Below, piece by piece: positions 22,981 to 24,232 of a stretch of 24,232 nucleotides of DNA. The translations under genes and the position numbers were made by a program. This stretch comes from G001797105 sp964528155 (GTDB lineage: Bacteria; Chloroflexota; Anaerolineae; Anaerolineales; E44-bin32). Under the pieces are notes generated by a model. It did not search any database and was not told where the DNA came from. It saw nothing but the letters and a program-made list of their open reading frames with translations. Numbering within the stretch: position 1 is the stretch's first letter; every line of letters starts with the position of its first letter. The stretch covers positions 1-24,232 of the forward strand of contig CAZGRL010000056.1 of the NCBI GenBank assembly GCA_964528155.1. The letters run 5' to 3'.

Positions 22981-23036
22981 CTCTAGAGACAGCATGAGGG
23001 GCCGCCCGAAGGCGGCCCCTCATGCTGTCTCTAGAG
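22981..23036. terminator. Perfect 26-bp inverted repeat between convergent genes
   Basis: The left arm (22981-23006) and right arm (23011-23036) are exact reverse complements with a 4-base loop, CGAA on the + strand. Read on the - strand the loop is UUCG closed by C-G, the very stable tetraloop. It lies 10 bases beyond the stop of the - strand SDR gene and 74 bases beyond the + strand membrane-protein gene. It is therefore best read as a bidirectional terminator or 3' end stabiliser, oriented for the SDR transcript. No T-run is present on either side, which is unusual. Confidence 0.7.
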
Positions 23037-23045
23037 CCAACCCTG

Positions 23046-23768
23046 TCACTCCCAGGGATTCAGCATCGTCTGGATAAGGATGGGGTTGCCGATCTTGATG
23101 TTCGGCCGACGGGTGACGAGCCACAAGACAAGGTCGGCGATGTCTTCTGGGAAAAGGCATTTCGAGTGATCAAGGCCGATGCTGTTCTCGGTCATATCGG
23201 TCACGACCATCCCCGGGCAGATTGTGTCCACCCTTATCCCATACTCCTGGTTCTCGCGCTGAATGTACTCCCCCAGGTCGTTCAAGGCGTGCTTGCCGAC
23301 TCCGTAGGCGCCGTTTCCGGCGTAGTGTTCAAGCCCGGATTCCGAGCTGATGTTGATGATGTGACCTTGCCGTCGGGCTCTCATCCCCGGGAGGACCGCT
23401 CTGGAAAGCAGGAATGGCCCTTTCAGATTGACGGCCATAATCCGGTCCCAATCTTCGATTCGATGCTCGTGAATATCGCTGCCGCCGCCGACCCCGGCGT
23501 TGTTGACCAGAATAACGATCGGCCCGAGCGCGTCTTCGGTGGCTTGGACGAGATGCTCGACCTGAGCCTCATCGGACACGTCCGCCTCGATCACGATGCA
23601 CTTGCCGCCACCCGATTCGATCGCCTTCCTGGTTGAAGCGAGTGGTCCTGGACGACGCCCGCAAATGCATACCTGGGCGCCCTGGTCGGCCAATGCCAGC
23701 GCGACTGCCCGTCCGATGCCTGTGCCACCGCCGGTCACGAGCGCGACGCGCTCGGCAAGATCCGCCAT
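23046..23768 (-). CDS. Short-chain dehydrogenase/reductase (SDR)
   Basis: This 240-residue classical SDR is an NAD(P)-dependent oxidoreductase with a Rossmann fold. The cofactor motif TGGGTGIG (12-19), NNAG (89-92), the catalytic Ser around 141-144 in NISSES, and Tyr155/Lys159 in AYGVGK are all present. CPGMV follows as in most SDRs. CGRRP after the second strand suggests NADP preference (inference from the two Arg). The start on the - strand is at 23768, with AAAGGAGG directly upstream in that strand. The substrate is unknown; FabG-like and sugar/steroid SDRs share these motifs. Confidence 0.92.
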   Translation of the reverse strand: MADLAERVALVTGGGTGIGRAVALALADQGAQVCICGRRPGPLASTRKAIESGGGKCIVIEADVSDEAQVEHLVQATEDALGPIVILVNNAGVGGGSDIHEHRIEDWDRIMAVNLKGPFLLSRAVLPGMRARRQGHIINISSESGLEHYAGNGAYGVGKHALNDLGEYIQRENQEYGIRVDTICPGMVVTDMTENSIGLDHSKCLFPEDIADLVLWLVTRRPNIKIGNPILIQTMLNPWE

Positions 23769-23843
23769 CGATCCTCCTTTGCCCGGCGGCGTGATGACCC
23801 ATGCTCTATGGCCAAGCTCGATCCTCGGCCCGACGATCCCGAA

Positions 23844-23870
23844 AGCCGGGTGCGTCGTTCAGGCCCGGCT
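23844..23870 (-). terminator. Candidate terminator after the Toastrack-like gene
   Basis: On the - strand AGCCGGG and CCCGGCT pair over 7 bp around a 13-nt loop, followed by TTTCGGG. The stem begins at the stop codon of the upstream gene. The stem is short and the T-run weak, so this is only a candidate. Confidence 0.4.
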
Positions 23871-24232
23871 CAATTTGTCCGCAGATTGACGTTGCCGGCG
23901 CCGGCAGTGATTTGAATGTCAATCTTGGGTCCGCTACCTTCGTGAGTGTAGCTGTCGCCTTCGGAAGTCCAACCATCGCCGGTATTGACGGAAATCAACC
24001 CGCCGCTGGTGGTGAGGCTGGCCGTTCTACCTTCCGGTACATTGATCGTGAAATTCCCTGCCGCCCCGCTGATACTGACTCCGAGATCCTGTTTGAGTTC
24101 CCCGGAAAAGTCCAGGGTCACGTCACCGCCGCCCAATGCGAAATCCATCCGCCCGGTATTGGCGTTGGCCAGCTGGCCCAAATCGAGTTGGGCCGCCCCA
24201 GCCTCGATCGCGAAGGATTCCATGCTGACGGC
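23870..24232 (-). CDS. Toastrack/DUF2154-like repeat protein, 5' end outside the window
   Basis: The visible 121 codons on the - strand form alternating short beta strands with glycine turns. Examples are LGGGDVTLDFSGEL, VSISGAAGNFTINVP and IQITAGAGNVNLRTN at the C-terminus. This pattern (a strand, then G-A/G-G-D/N, then a strand) matches the C-terminal Toastrack (LiaF/DUF2154-like) or DUF4097-type beta-helix domain, often found in envelope stress-sensing membrane proteins. An ATG occurs at 24223, but the frame stays open to the window edge and the domain is usually preceded by membrane helices, so the gene is probably truncated by the window. The function cannot be fixed. Confidence 0.7.
   Translation of the reverse strand, partial: AVSMESFAIEAGAAQLDLGQLANANTGRMDFALGGGDVTLDFSGELKQDLGVSISGAAGNFTINVPEGRTASLTTSGGLISVNTGDGWTSEGDSYTHEGSGPKIDIQITAGAGNVNLRTN

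Noticed and set aside
22981..23036. Inverted repeat as the end of a transposon
   Set aside because: The arms are separated by only four bases, and no transposase or target duplication is visible.
1..24232. CRISPR arrays, integrases or prophage genes
   Set aside because: No spaced direct repeats and no mobile-element proteins were seen on either strand.

Overview
The window looks like chromosomal DNA from a GC-rich bacterium with frequent GTG and TTG starts. The best guess is a member of the Chloroflexota (Anaerolineae-like). That rests on gene content and style: an AlaX–IleRS pair behind a T-box, a short-form N-acetylglutamate synthase inside the arg operon, and Toastrack-type and DUF2269-like proteins. 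I could not test the lineage by search. No insertion sequence, phage gene, rRNA or CRISPR array is visible. Most of the window reads on the + strand; only the last two genes are on the - strand.

Layout. 1-1392: a metallo-beta-lactamase-fold hydrolase followed by an RNase HI-fold protein. 1389-5839: a promoter and an isoleucine-type T-box leader, then alaX (trans-editing protein) and ileS. This IleRS has altered class I signatures, GVHH for HIGH and EMHKS for KMSKS. 5969-9410: lspA, an rluD-like pseudouridine synthase, a threonine aldolase and an EamA transporter, closely packed. 9437-9580: tRNA-Asp(GTC) with its own promoter and terminator. 9637-14048: a promoter, a 25-codon leader ORF and a hairpin terminator, then a two-gene unit. 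The unit encodes a fold-type I aminotransferase and a 966-residue fusion of a glutamate-cysteine-ligase-like (GCS2/YbdK) ATP-grasp-independent carboxylate-amine ligase domain to an M20 metallopeptidase. 14078-21713: the arginine operon argC-argB-argD-NAGS-argG-argJ-argH. It is preceded by a textbook attenuator in which a 26-residue Arg-rich leader peptide overlaps competing hairpins. 21714-22906: small membrane-protein genes, one interrupted by an in-frame TAA. 22981-23036: a perfect 26-bp inverted repeat between convergent genes. 23046-24232 (- strand): an SDR oxidoreductase and the 3' part of a Toastrack-like protein.

How the parts fit. NAGS, ArgB, ArgC, ArgD and ArgJ make ornithine by the cyclic acetyl route. 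ArgG and ArgH convert citrulline to arginine. Ornithine carbamoyltransferase (argF) is absent from the window. The attenuator should switch the operon on when charged tRNA-Arg is scarce. The T-box should similarly raise AlaX and IleRS when tRNA-Ile is uncharged.

The most promising undescribed system is the aminotransferase plus ligase–peptidase fusion. It has the logic of a protect-transaminate-deprotect module, but its substrate is unknown. It also has its own leader ORF with an attenuator-like arrangement.
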